Below are positions 42,400 to 50,323 of a stretch of DNA of 54,585 nucleotides, piece by piece. Made by a program: the position numbers and the translations under genes. The notes beneath the pieces are model-generated. The model did not search any database, was not told where the DNA came from, and saw only the letters and a program-made list of their open reading frames with translations. The DNA is from Caryophanales bacterium (GTDB lineage: Bacteria; Bacillota; Bacilli; Exiguobacteriales; Exiguobacteriaceae), in assembly GCA_902362975.1 (NCBI GenBank), contig CABIYO010000015.1, forward strand, positions 1 through 54,585, read 5' to 3'. How positions within the stretch are numbered: the first letter of the stretch is position 1; each line of letters begins with the position of its first letter.

Positions 42400-42869
42400 G
42401 CGGCTTCCACGAGTTGATTCAGTTTGGCGTCATCGAGTTGAAGTGAACTCTCTTTTTGTTTGGCCATCCTGCGGACGATTGCTTTGTCTAAAAATCCCAT
42501 TCGTTCAAAGTCGTACCCGCTCCCGACGACCTCGACGAAATAGGCATGTTCGCGCAGCGTGTCACGATAAGCTTCTTCTAGCTCGCGAATCCGCTCTGAC
42601 TCTGTCGGTGTCCCGGCACATAAATATAAAGCGAGGGGATGCTCCATCAAGTGTGCTTCGTGAAGCGTCAACCATTCCTTCATCTCGTCTTGAATCGTGC
42701 CCATTCGAATCGAGCTCCCGACGATGACGTGATCTACCGTCTCCCACGTGACGTTCGGCTCTTCTATGATATGTTGGACACGAACGTCACCCGATAGACG
42801 TTCGGCGAGTAAAGCCGCCACTTTTTCACTCGTCCCATATCTGGAAGAGTACGCAATTAAAGTACCCAT
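42363..42869 (-). CDS. Flavodoxin-domain protein (HemG-like)
   Basis: A 168-residue flavodoxin fold. The FMN phosphate loop is AYSSRYGTSEKVA (residues 5-17), followed by HVIVGSSIRMGTIQDEM and LYLCAGTP. The layout resembles HemG-type protoporphyrinogen oxidases and menaquinone-dependent flavodoxins, but haem synthesis is not otherwise seen here, so the role is open. ATG 42869 behind AGAGGGAACGAC. Its last 12 codons lie antisense to the end of the beta-helix gene, with no terminator between. Confidence 0.82.
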   Translation of the reverse strand: MGTLIAYSSRYGTSEKVAALLAERLSGDVRVQHIIEEPNVTWETVDHVIVGSSIRMGTIQDEMKEWLTLHEAHLMEHPLALYLCAGTPTESERIRELEEAYRDTLREHAYFVEVVGSGYDFERMGFLDKAIVRRMAKQKESSLQLDDAKLNQLVEAAQTSERTRSENP

Positions 42870-42943
42870 GTCGTTCCCTCTTTTCATGTCAGACGTTACT
42901 TACACTATTCCCGAATCATCGAGAGAAGATACGTATGCACTCA

Positions 42944-42972
42944 AAAAAGCTCGCCGTCTGGCGAGCTTTTTG
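42944..42972 (-). terminator. Terminator of malL
   Basis: Perfect stem AAAAAGCTCGCC/GGCGAGCTTTTT directly abutting the malL stop codon. Confidence 0.88.
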
Positions 42973-44622
42973 TCACAGTTTATACACTTGTGCTTCGTAA
43001 GGACGAAGGGTGAATGCTTCAATCGGTTCCATGTTCCCGATGACGCGTTCTTTTACGTCATATGGTAACTCTCGTTGCTGTGTCTCGTCGGAGAAGTTAC
43101 AGAGTACGAGCCACGTCTCACCTTCGAACGACCGTGTGAATGCATAAACCGCCTCATCTTCCGGTAACAACAGCTCATACTTTCCATAGACAACGATTGG
43201 ATTGGCTTTACGGAGCGCAATCAACTGACGGTAGTAGTGGAAGAGTGAATTCGGGTCTTTCCGTGCCGCTTCCGCATTGATGTCGACATAGTTCGGGTTG
43301 ACCTCGATCCATGGCGTCCCTGTCGTAAATCCACCGTGTGCTTCGTCCGACCACTGTACCGGAGTGCGTGAATTGTCACGTCCTCGCTCATGGATGCCAC
43401 GGAAAATCTCGTCGTGCGTCAACAACCCTTTTGATGTGTAATCACGGTAGGCGTTCAACGTTTCGATATCTCGGTACTGATCGATCGAATCAAAGGCGAC
43501 GTTCGTCATGCCGAACTCTTCCCCTTGATAAATGTAAGGTGTCCCTTTCAATAGATGAAGAAGTGTCGCGAGCATCTTCCCGGAACGGACGCGATATTCA
43601 GGCGAATCGTTCCCGAAGCGCGAGATGGCACGGGGCTGGTCATGGTTACTCCAGTACAGGCTGTTCCATCCTTCCTCTTCGAGCCCTTCTTGCCAACGCG
43701 AGAAGATCGTTTTTAACTCAGTCAACTTCCAGTCTGTCGGATTCCACTTCCCGAAGCTTCCGTTCCCGACGTCCACATGTTCAAAATGAAAGACCATGTT
43801 CAGTTCGTTGCGGTCTTCAGCCGTATACAGTTTTGCTTCCTCCACACTGACCCCTGGCATCTCCCCTACCGTGATCGTGTCGTATTTCGATAAGACTTCC
43901 CGATTCATCTCCTGCAGGAATTCATGGATGCGTGGTCCGTTTAAGAAGAATGGTGTACCGTCACCGAACCCTGTTCCTTGCGTTTGACCGTCTGGATAGC
44001 TCGGGTCTTTTGAGATCATATTGATGACGTCCATCCGGAACCCGTCGACCCCTTTATCGAGCCAATATGTCATGAGGTCGTACACTTCACGACGAAGCGT
44101 CTCGCTTTCCCAGTTCAAATCCGGTTGTTTCTTACTGAAGAGATGGAGGTAGTACTCATCACTCGCTTCATCGTACTGCCAAGCACTACCGCCGAAGAAA
44201 GCCCCCCAGTTCGTCGGAGGTTGATCACCCTTCCCTTTTTTCCAAATATAATAGTCACGATATGGGCTGTCTTTTGAAGAACGTGACTCCATGAACCATT
44301 GGTGTTCGTCCGAAGAGTGGTTAACGACGAGGTCCATCATGATTTTAATCCCGTGACGGTGTGCTTCTTCAAGCATCGTATCAAAGTCATCCATCGTACC
44401 AAACTCGTCCATGATGGCACGGTAATCACGAATATCGTACCCATTGTCGTCATTCGGTGAATCGTATACCGGCGAGAGCCAGATGACGTCGATCCCGAGT
44501 TCTGCCAAATAAGACATCTTCTCCGTGATTCCTTGGATGTCGCCAATCCCATCACCGTTTGAGTCATTGAAGCTACGTGGATAAATTTGATACACGACCG
44601 CTTCTTTCCACCACTGTTTCAT
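42973..44622 (-). CDS. malL: Alpha-glucosidase / oligo-1,6-glucosidase MalL (GH13)
   Basis: A 549-residue cytosolic GH13 enzyme that splits glucose from maltose, isomaltose or similar short alpha-glucosides. The start WWKEAVVYQIYPRSFNDSNG and DVIWLSPVYDSPNDDNGYDI are typical. DLVVNHSSDEH is region I, the nucleophile Asp lies in DGFRMDVINM, the acid/base Glu in ITVGEMPG, and SNHDQPR gives the transition-state Asp. Length fits the oligo-1,6-glucosidase group. GGAGGACGTAAC precedes the ATG. Divergent from an AraC regulator, with a near-cre site between them. Confidence 0.94.
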   Translation of the reverse strand: MKQWWKEAVVYQIYPRSFNDSNGDGIGDIQGITEKMSYLAELGIDVIWLSPVYDSPNDDNGYDIRDYRAIMDEFGTMDDFDTMLEEAHRHGIKIMMDLVVNHSSDEHQWFMESRSSKDSPYRDYYIWKKGKGDQPPTNWGAFFGGSAWQYDEASDEYYLHLFSKKQPDLNWESETLRREVYDLMTYWLDKGVDGFRMDVINMISKDPSYPDGQTQGTGFGDGTPFFLNGPRIHEFLQEMNREVLSKYDTITVGEMPGVSVEEAKLYTAEDRNELNMVFHFEHVDVGNGSFGKWNPTDWKLTELKTIFSRWQEGLEEEGWNSLYWSNHDQPRAISRFGNDSPEYRVRSGKMLATLLHLLKGTPYIYQGEEFGMTNVAFDSIDQYRDIETLNAYRDYTSKGLLTHDEIFRGIHERGRDNSRTPVQWSDEAHGGFTTGTPWIEVNPNYVDINAEAARKDPNSLFHYYRQLIALRKANPIVVYGKYELLLPEDEAVYAFTRSFEGETWLVLCNFSDETQQRELPYDVKERVIGNMEPIEAFTLRPYEAQVYKL

Positions 44623-44650
44623 GTTACGTCCTCCTTGAAGTTCATTTCCG

Positions 44651-44664
44651 TTTCAACGCTTTCA
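44651..44664 (-). promoter_or_regulatory. cre-like site upstream of malL
   Basis: Read leftward, TGAAAGCGTTGAAA matches the cre consensus TGWAANCGNTNWCA at all but one fixed position. It lies 29 bases before the malL start. Confidence 0.6.
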
Positions 44665-44745
44665 TCGTACTGTCTTCAAAGATTCATGACCATCCATGAT
44701 ATGATTAGGATATGTACAATTTTGCTATAAAATAAGGAGCCTATT

Positions 44746-45534
44746 ATGGAAATCGGCTTTTGTGGCTATTCATATCATACAATGACCTACACTTTTCCAT
44801 TCGCCAACTTACTCGATACGTATCTGATTCGCTTACAAACGGAAGGAACGGCTCGGATTGTGGTCAATGGAGAAACGATGATTACACGCCCTGGTGACGT
44901 ATTGATTGTCCGTCCGGGTGACTTCTATGAAATGCATGTCGATACACCCGCGAGCGGAGACTATCATATCTTTTGTACCGGACATTCGATCGATACATGG
45001 TGGCATGCGACTCCACGGGAGCGACTGTATGCCATCACCATCGATTCACGCCTTCTTTCGCTATGGCAACACATTACGGAAGAAGTGCGCCGTCCACCGT
45101 CTGAACAAAGTGCCGTTTTAATTGAAACACTCGTTCAAGCACTCCTACTCATGCTCGATCGCTCGATTCAAGATGTGCATTCCCAGGCGCGACCTCCAGT
45201 CGTCTCTCGTATGATGCGCTTTATTGAAGCGCACGTCACGAGCGACTTCAAAGTGTCAGACGTCGCCACTGCCGTCGGACTGAGCGTTTCACGGACCGTT
45301 CATCTCTTTAAAGAAGGGACCGGGATGACAATCATCGAATATGCACAAGCGATTCGCTTGCAGCTTGCCGAAGAGCAAATGCGCTATACAAAACATTCGT
45401 TAGAAACGATAGCGGAACTATCTGGTTTTCGAAGTTACCCATATTTCCACAGAATTTTTAAACGAAAATATGGCGTCGCACCAGGGGTTTATCGCACTCT
45501 TCAACAAAAAAACGAAAAAAATAAAAAAGAGTGA
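44746..45534 (+). CDS. AraC-family transcriptional regulator
   Basis: A 262-residue regulator. The N-terminal cupin-like sensor (residues 10-100) includes ITRPGDVLIVRPGDFYEMHV. The C-terminal double helix-turn-helix (from residue 160) includes FKVSDVATAVGLSVSRTVHLF and the AraC signature ending SYPYFHRIFKRKYGVAPG. It is probably an activator responding to a sugar. Being divergent from malL, it is the natural candidate for malL control. AAGGAGCCTATT precedes the ATG. Confidence 0.9.
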   Translation: MEIGFCGYSYHTMTYTFPFANLLDTYLIRLQTEGTARIVVNGETMITRPGDVLIVRPGDFYEMHVDTPASGDYHIFCTGHSIDTWWHATPRERLYAITIDSRLLSLWQHITEEVRRPPSEQSAVLIETLVQALLLMLDRSIQDVHSQARPPVVSRMMRFIEAHVTSDFKVSDVATAVGLSVSRTVHLFKEGTGMTIIEYAQAIRLQLAEEQMRYTKHSLETIAELSGFRSYPYFHRIFKRKYGVAPGVYRTLQQKNEKNKKE

Positions 45535-45611
45535 TCCATTTTTTGAACCGATCCGTTAGATGGGTGTAAATAACGACAACAACACTCACTTACGAAAAGG
45601 AGCGATTACCC

Positions 45612-45898
45612 ATGAAGAAGACGTTAAACAAAATCGTAGCACCGGCACTGGCCTTATGACTACTCGTAGGCAGCGGATCACACACCGCCAGCAGTCGAAC
45701 TGAAAGGTAACTTATTGACATGGCACGCCGTTCGTCAAGAGAGCGTGATTGGATATCGAGTCTACGAAGTCATCGACGGAAAAGCGACTCATATCGAAAG
45801 TACTCCATCCCAATGCACGAAAAAGTATCGAGGTCACAAATGAGAACAATGCATCCTACTACGTGACTGCGATTGACCAACTTGGAAATGAGTCATGA
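45612..45898 (+). pseudogene. Remnant of a secreted fibronectin-III-like protein
   Basis: AAAGGAGCG and ATG 45612 begin a signal peptide, MKKTLNKIVAPALAL. A TGA then interrupts it and the frame resumes as LLVGSGSHTASS. After another stop and a frame change, a fibronectin-III-like strand set is readable: KGNLLTWHAVRQESVIGYRV, YEVIDGKATHIEST, and, past one more shift, SYYVTAIDQLGNES. All that is left is a signal sequence fused to a small C-terminal module, so most of the gene is deleted. The original enzyme cannot be named. The gap 45535-45955 has nothing else besides the terminator. Confidence 0.72.
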
Positions 45899-45906
45899 CA
45901 AAATGA

Positions 45907-45954
45907 CAAAAGACCCCTTACTCGTTTTAGACATGAGTAAGGGGTCTTTTGTTG
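45907..45954. terminator. Bidirectional terminator before iron ABC operon end
   Basis: A 16-base stem, AAAAGACCCCTTACTC/GAGTAAGGGGTCTTTT, with T tracts on both strands. It serves the ABC ATPase gene reading leftward and the remnant from the left. Confidence 0.88.
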
Positions 45955-45955
45955 T

Positions 45956-46663
45956 TTATACGAAGCAAGGAATTTGCGGATTGAACGTCTTGTTGTTCTC
46001 TGTCATGATCTGCTTTTTAATTTTGCCTTCTCCAAGGTAGACGATGCGGTCGGCAAGTGCCTCGGCATCTTCCTCATCGTGCGTTACGAAAATCGTCGTC
46101 GTGCCTGTCTGCTTCAAGAGACGACGCAAATCGTCGCGAATCCGGTGCTGAAGTGACGTATCCAAGTTACTGAACGGCTCGTCAAGAATCAAGAGCGCCG
46201 GCTTCGGTGCGAGGGCACGTGCGAGCGCGACACGCTGTTGTTGTCCCCCACTGAGTTCGTACGGATAACGGTGACGGAACTCCGTCAAGTTAACGAGCGC
46301 GAGCATCTCTTCGACACGCGCATTCCGCTCCTTGCGGTTCAGTTTATGGAGACCGAATCGAATGTTCTTTTCAACGGTCATGTGCGGAAAGAGTGCATAG
46401 TCTTGGAAGACCATCCCCACGCCACGGTCTTCTGGCGGCATGAACTGGCAATCGTCGCAACAGACACAGTCATTCACGACGACAACGCCCTGGTTAGGCA
46501 TCTCGAGTCCTGCAATCAAACGGAGAATCGTACTCTTCCCCGATCCGCTGTCCCCAAGAAGCGAAACGATTTCACCTTTTGTGATCGAAATCGAGAATCC
46601 TTTGATTGTCTCTTCATGCGCACCTTTATAGCTAAAATGTAAATCGTTGATTTGAACGAACAT
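45956..46663 (-). CDS. Ferric iron ABC transporter, ATP-binding protein (FbpC/AfuC-like)
   Basis: A 235-residue ABC ATPase that powers import by the adjoining permease. GDSGSGKST is Walker A (residues 37-45), FQDYALFPHMTVEKNIRFG the Q-loop area, LSGGQQQRVALARALAP the signature, and LLILDEPFSNLD Walker B. Unusually it has an insert with four cysteines (VNDCVCCDDCQF) after Walker A. It lacks the longer regulatory C-terminal domain of some FbpC proteins. Last gene of the unit, its start overlapping the permease stop by one base. Iron as substrate is inferred from the Fur boxes and the binding protein. Confidence 0.9.
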   Translation of the reverse strand: MFVQINDLHFSYKGAHEETIKGFSISITKGEIVSLLGDSGSGKSTILRLIAGLEMPNQGVVVVNDCVCCDDCQFMPPEDRGVGMVFQDYALFPHMTVEKNIRFGLHKLNRKERNARVEEMLALVNLTEFRHRYPYELSGGQQQRVALARALAPKPALLILDEPFSNLDTSLQHRIRDDLRRLLKQTGTTTIFVTHDEEDAEALADRIVYLGEGKIKKQIMTENNKTFNPQIPCFV

Positions 46664-48300
46664 TAGTCGGCCTCCTTATCAAGCACCTTGTGGGAAACGA
46701 ATATCAACAGTCCACTCATGAGGACGATGACGATGGAAGCGAGTGCCGCTTCGTGAATCTTCTCATCACTCACGTATTTGAACGCCTGAGTCGCAAGCGT
46801 CGAAAAGTTAAATGGTTGTAAAAAGAGCGTCAATGGCAACTCTTTCATAATATCAATAAAGACGAGGATAAACGCGCTCATGATGGCGCCTTTGATCATC
46901 GGGATATCGACGCGGAAGAACGTCTGGACCGTGTTCCACCCTAGCATACGGGATGCTTCGGTGAATGATTTCCCGACCTTCTCAAACCCGCTCTCGATTG
47001 AGTTGTATCCGATTGCGAGGAAACGGATGACGTAGGCAAAGATAAGCATAATGAGCGTCGTCCGGAACACGAATGTCTGACTCAAGTCGAGCGCCCGTGC
47101 CATGTCGAGTACTTTGTCATCGAGCCATAAGAAGAGCGTGATGACCGCAATGGCGATCGCTGCTCCCGGAATCGAATACCCAAGCGTCGTCACCTTTGAA
47201 ATGACGCGTGTCATGTTCGACGGGAAGAGCCGTGTGTAGTTCGCAATGATGAGTGCGAACAGTAAGATAATCACGGTTGCGGTAAAGGCGACTCGTACCG
47301 TATTCCAAACGAGTTGCCAAAATTCTTCCGTGAAGACCGTATCGAACGTCAGGAACGTCCAAGCCGTCAACTGCGTGAACGGAATGACGAATGCAATGGC
47401 AAAGACGAGCGAAACATATGCGAATACCGCGTAGCGATGCCAGCCTTGCAGCGGTCTCGGTTTGAGCGGTTTCACTTTCGTCGAAGCGTAACTGAACTGC
47501 TTCCGTCCCCGGACGAGTCGTTCCATCATCAAGATGGCGATGACGAGAATCATGAGCGTGCCCGCAAGCTTCAGCGCCGACGACATATCCTTCATCCCGA
47601 ACCATGTGCTAAAAATAGCGGTACTGAACGTCTGGATCCCGAAGTATTTCACAACGCCATAGTCGTTGAGCACTTCCATCAAGACGAGACTGACACCGCC
47701 GATGATGGCGACTCGGGAAATCGGAATGACGACGGTGAAGAAAATATCCCACGAGCCGCGACCGAGAATCCACGCGTTCTCAATCATCGAGGATGACTGG
47801 TTATGCAGAAACGCACGAGTGATTGTATAAATATATGGATAGAGGAACAAGGTGAAAATAAACACGGTTCCTTGAATCGACATGATATTGAAGTACGACT
47901 GATCGACGGTGATCCCGAACTGATTTCGTAGCGTCGTTTGGACCACTCCGGTGTAATTTAAAATGCCGTGATACGTATACGCCCCGATATAAGGCGGAAT
48001 CGCGAGCGGCAGGATGAGTGCCCATTTAAAGAAGCGACGGAACGGGAAATCATAGACGGTCACGAACCAGGCGAGGCTCGTCCCAATCACGGTCGTCAAG
48101 ACACCGGTAGCCACCATAATGAACAACGTGTTTCGCACGTAACGGGGCAACAGGTACTCTTGAATGTGCTGCCAATTATCATTGACCGGGGCGAACAATT
48201 CGACGAGCACGACAATTCCCGGCAAGACGATCAATAAAATCGCGAGAAAGCTGAGGATCGCCCATCCATTCAGTTGTCGTTTTACTGCGTGCCAATTCAT
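46663..48300 (-). CDS. Ferric iron ABC transporter, fused permease (FbpB/AfuB-like)
   Basis: A 545-residue permease made of two tandem binding-protein-dependent transport domains, each of about six helices. The EAA-type loop of the first half is near ENAWILGRGSWDIFFTVVIP and that of the second near EASRMLGWNTVQTFFRVDIP. This fused form is characteristic of ferric iron (FbpB/SfuB) systems. It abuts the ATPase gene and follows the binding protein gene after a terminator-like hairpin, giving the usual excess of binding protein. Confidence 0.92.
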   Translation of the reverse strand: MNWHAVKRQLNGWAILSFLAILLIVLPGIVVLVELFAPVNDNWQHIQEYLLPRYVRNTLFIMVATGVLTTVIGTSLAWFVTVYDFPFRRFFKWALILPLAIPPYIGAYTYHGILNYTGVVQTTLRNQFGITVDQSYFNIMSIQGTVFIFTLFLYPYIYTITRAFLHNQSSSMIENAWILGRGSWDIFFTVVIPISRVAIIGGVSLVLMEVLNDYGVVKYFGIQTFSTAIFSTWFGMKDMSSALKLAGTLMILVIAILMMERLVRGRKQFSYASTKVKPLKPRPLQGWHRYAVFAYVSLVFAIAFVIPFTQLTAWTFLTFDTVFTEEFWQLVWNTVRVAFTATVIILLFALIIANYTRLFPSNMTRVISKVTTLGYSIPGAAIAIAVITLFLWLDDKVLDMARALDLSQTFVFRTTLIMLIFAYVIRFLAIGYNSIESGFEKVGKSFTEASRMLGWNTVQTFFRVDIPMIKGAIMSAFILVFIDIMKELPLTLFLQPFNFSTLATQAFKYVSDEKIHEAALASIVIVLMSGLLIFVSHKVLDKEAD

Positions 48301-48396
48301 GTCGTCCCGCTCCCGTTCTGTAAACTATCAATTCCTGTCCCATCATATCAGTTTCTGCGCATCCCGTGTAGCGTTTAGGATGTGAGGATGAGGAAC

Positions 48397-48434
48397 GCAA
48401 AAATCTCCGGCCTGAACTCTCGTTCAAGCCGAAG
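48397..48434 (-). terminator. Intra-operon terminator after iron-binding protein gene
   Basis: Leftward hairpin CTTCGGCTTGAAC/GTTCAGGCCGGAG followed by TTTTTG, between the binding-protein stop and the permease start. It should lower permease and ATPase levels relative to the binding protein. Confidence 0.75.
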
Positions 48435-48439
48435 TCATC

Positions 48440-49501
48440 TTACTTCCAACCCACTTCGTTAAAGATGCGGATTGCTTCTTGTTGGTTTTCACCAAGTGCA
48501 GAGAGGTTGATGTCTTGCTCTTTGAACTCGCCCCATGATTGAAGAAGCTCGTTCGGCTCAACCGACTCGTTGACTGGATATTCGTAGTTCACACTCGCAA
48601 ACTTCTCTTGAGCTGACGGTTCTGACAAGAACTCCATCAATTTTTGAGCGTTTTCTGTATTTTTCGATGCTTTCGTCATGGCGATACCTGAAATGTTCAC
48701 GTGTGTGCCTGTTGTATCTTGGTTCGGGAAGAAAACACCGAGTTGTTCAGCGACTTTCTTCTCTTCTTCGTCTTCAGAATTCAACATGAGCCCCATGTAG
48801 TACGTGTTCATGATGGCCACGTCCCCTTCACCGGCGACGACCGCTTTCGCTTGGTCACGGTCGTTCCCTTGTGGGTCACGTGCCATGTTGTTCACTAAGC
48901 CCTTCGCCCACTCTTTCGCTTCATCGACACCGTTCACTTCGATGAACGATGCGAGGAGTGAGATATTGTACATGTTTTCAGATGGACGGACGAGTACTTT
49001 GCCGTTCCACTGTTCTTCTGTCAACGCTTCGTATGTCGACAACTCTTCTGGTTTCACGCGATCTTTTGAGTACACGATGACACGCGCACGTTTCGTCAAA
49101 CCGAACCATTCGTTGTCCGTGTCACGATATTTTTCCGGAATGTTCGACTCAAGCTCATCGCTATCGACCGCTTGAAGATGTCCCGCTTCTTTCGCCTGAT
49201 ACAAGTTTCCAGCATCTGCAGTGATGAAGAGATCGGCTTCTGTGTTTTCGCCTTCTGTGTTCAAACGCTCGAGAAGTTCGTCACTCTTTCCTTCCACTAC
49301 GTTGACTTTGATGCCTGTTTCTTCTTCAAACTGTTCATATAATTGTTGATCGACATCGTAGTGGCGACTCGAGTAAACATTGACGACGTTCGAATCGTCT
49401 GAGCCTTCATTTGAAGTTGTCTCATCTGTGCTTGCACAAGCGGCAAGGAGCGATGTCGTCAGTGCTGCTGAAATTCCTAAAGCTGCATATTTTTTGTTCA
49501 T
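48440..49501 (-). CDS. Ferric iron ABC transporter substrate-binding lipoprotein (FbpA-like)
   Basis: A 353-residue extracellular binding protein. The lipoprotein signal MNKKYAALGISAALTTSLLA leads to the lipobox LLAAC with Cys22 as the lipid anchor. The mature part starts VVNVYSSRHYDVDQQLYEQF, typical of FbpA/FutA proteins, and the paired tyrosines of STYYMG-type sites are represented by MNTYYMGLM, which would bind ferric iron. First gene of the unit. Two Fur boxes lie upstream, so it should be made under iron limitation. Confidence 0.92.
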   Translation of the reverse strand: MNKKYAALGISAALTTSLLAACASTDETTSNEGSDDSNVVNVYSSRHYDVDQQLYEQFEEETGIKVNVVEGKSDELLERLNTEGENTEADLFITADAGNLYQAKEAGHLQAVDSDELESNIPEKYRDTDNEWFGLTKRARVIVYSKDRVKPEELSTYEALTEEQWNGKVLVRPSENMYNISLLASFIEVNGVDEAKEWAKGLVNNMARDPQGNDRDQAKAVVAGEGDVAIMNTYYMGLMLNSEDEEEKKVAEQLGVFFPNQDTTGTHVNISGIAMTKASKNTENAQKLMEFLSEPSAQEKFASVNYEYPVNESVEPNELLQSWGEFKEQDINLSALGENQQEAIRIFNEVGWK

Positions 49502-49533
49502 CTGTCATTCCCCCACGTTCGGTTATTTCTCTC

Positions 49534-49551
49534 TAGTAATGATAATTACTC
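49534..49551 (-). promoter_or_regulatory. Fur box 2 of iron ABC operon
   Basis: TAGTAATGATAATTACTC is a near-palindrome with the ATGATAAT core of Fur boxes, 33-50 bases upstream of the binding-protein start. Confidence 0.65.
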
Positions 49552-49568
49552 TCAGTACCTATCATCAC

Positions 49569-49583
49569 TGATAATCATTCTCA
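49569..49583 (-). promoter_or_regulatory. Fur box 1 of iron ABC operon
   Basis: TGATAATCATTCTCA matches the 7-1-7 Fur consensus TGATAATNATTATCA at all but one position. Confidence 0.8.
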
Positions 49584-49653
49584 CGTCAAGACTTTTCTGT
49601 AATCGCTATCACAGTCCATGTGCGCTTGATGACAGTTTTGAGGACATCATTTC

Positions 49654-49682
49654 TTGACTTCAAAAAAATCGGGCGATATAGT
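49654..49682 (+). promoter_or_regulatory. Sigma-A promoter of tetR-swrC
   Basis: TTGACT, 17-base spacer, TATAGT, 45 bases before the TetR start. The TetR-type operator follows directly downstream. Confidence 0.83.
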
Positions 49683-49694
49683 AAAACCAAACAA

Positions 49695-49708
49695 ACCGTC
49701 TGGTCGGT
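49695..49708 (+). promoter_or_regulatory. TetR-type operator
   Basis: ACCGTCTGGTCGGT has inverted ACCG/CGGT arms, close to operators of TetR-type efflux repressors. It covers the expected transcription start. Confidence 0.6.
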
Positions 49709-49726
49709 ACAGAAAGAGGTGAAGAA

Positions 49727-50293
49727 ATGTCAAACCGATCGAACGTTACAAAGCAAAAGCTGTTGGATGCGGCAACCGACATCGTCATGAACCATGGCGT
49801 GCACCAACTTACTTTAGATGAAGTCGCCAAGACTGCGGGTGTATCTAAAGGTGGACTGCTTTACCATTATCCTTCAAAAGAATCGTTGATGACGGCGATG
49901 GTCGAACGATTACAACAAGAACAAAACGAGCTATATGCTTCATTGCAACAAGAAGGCCATGGACCTGTCGAGGCATTCGTTCGTCTATTTGATGAAACGA
50001 AGTTACATCCTGAGCGTGCTGCCATCCAAATCGACGTCGAGAAGATGATTGCATTTCTCACGTTGTTCGCTGTCGATCAAGAGTATGCGAATCGTTGGAA
50101 ACATGATTTAGATACGTTCTTCGCACAGTTCCAACAAACGGCCGACCCTGTGGAAACGATGATCATTCGTTATGCACTCGAAGGTATGATGATGTCCGAA
50201 CACTTCGGTGTCGGCGTCCCCCCTGCCGAACTCAAACAAGCGATAATCGCACGCTTGATTGAACGAGCTCACGACATCGATCGTAAGTCATAA
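49727..50293 (+). CDS. TetR-family repressor
   Basis: A 188-residue TetR regulator. The N-terminal helix-turn-helix LTLDEVAKTAGVSKGGLLYHY spans residues 26-46, and the ligand-binding domain follows. AAGAGGTGAAGAA precedes the ATG. It lies 30 bases upstream of the RND pump gene and shares its promoter, so it likely represses both and is relieved by a pump substrate. An operator-like site overlaps the start of transcription. Confidence 0.9.
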   Translation: MSNRSNVTKQKLLDAATDIVMNHGVHQLTLDEVAKTAGVSKGGLLYHYPSKESLMTAMVERLQQEQNELYASLQQEGHGPVEAFVRLFDETKLHPERAAIQIDVEKMIAFLTLFAVDQEYANRWKHDLDTFFAQFQQTADPVETMIIRYALEGMMMSEHFGVGVPPAELKQAIIARLIERAHDIDRKS

Positions 50294-50323
50294 AAACAAC
50301 ATATTAGAGGAGATTAAAAACCC

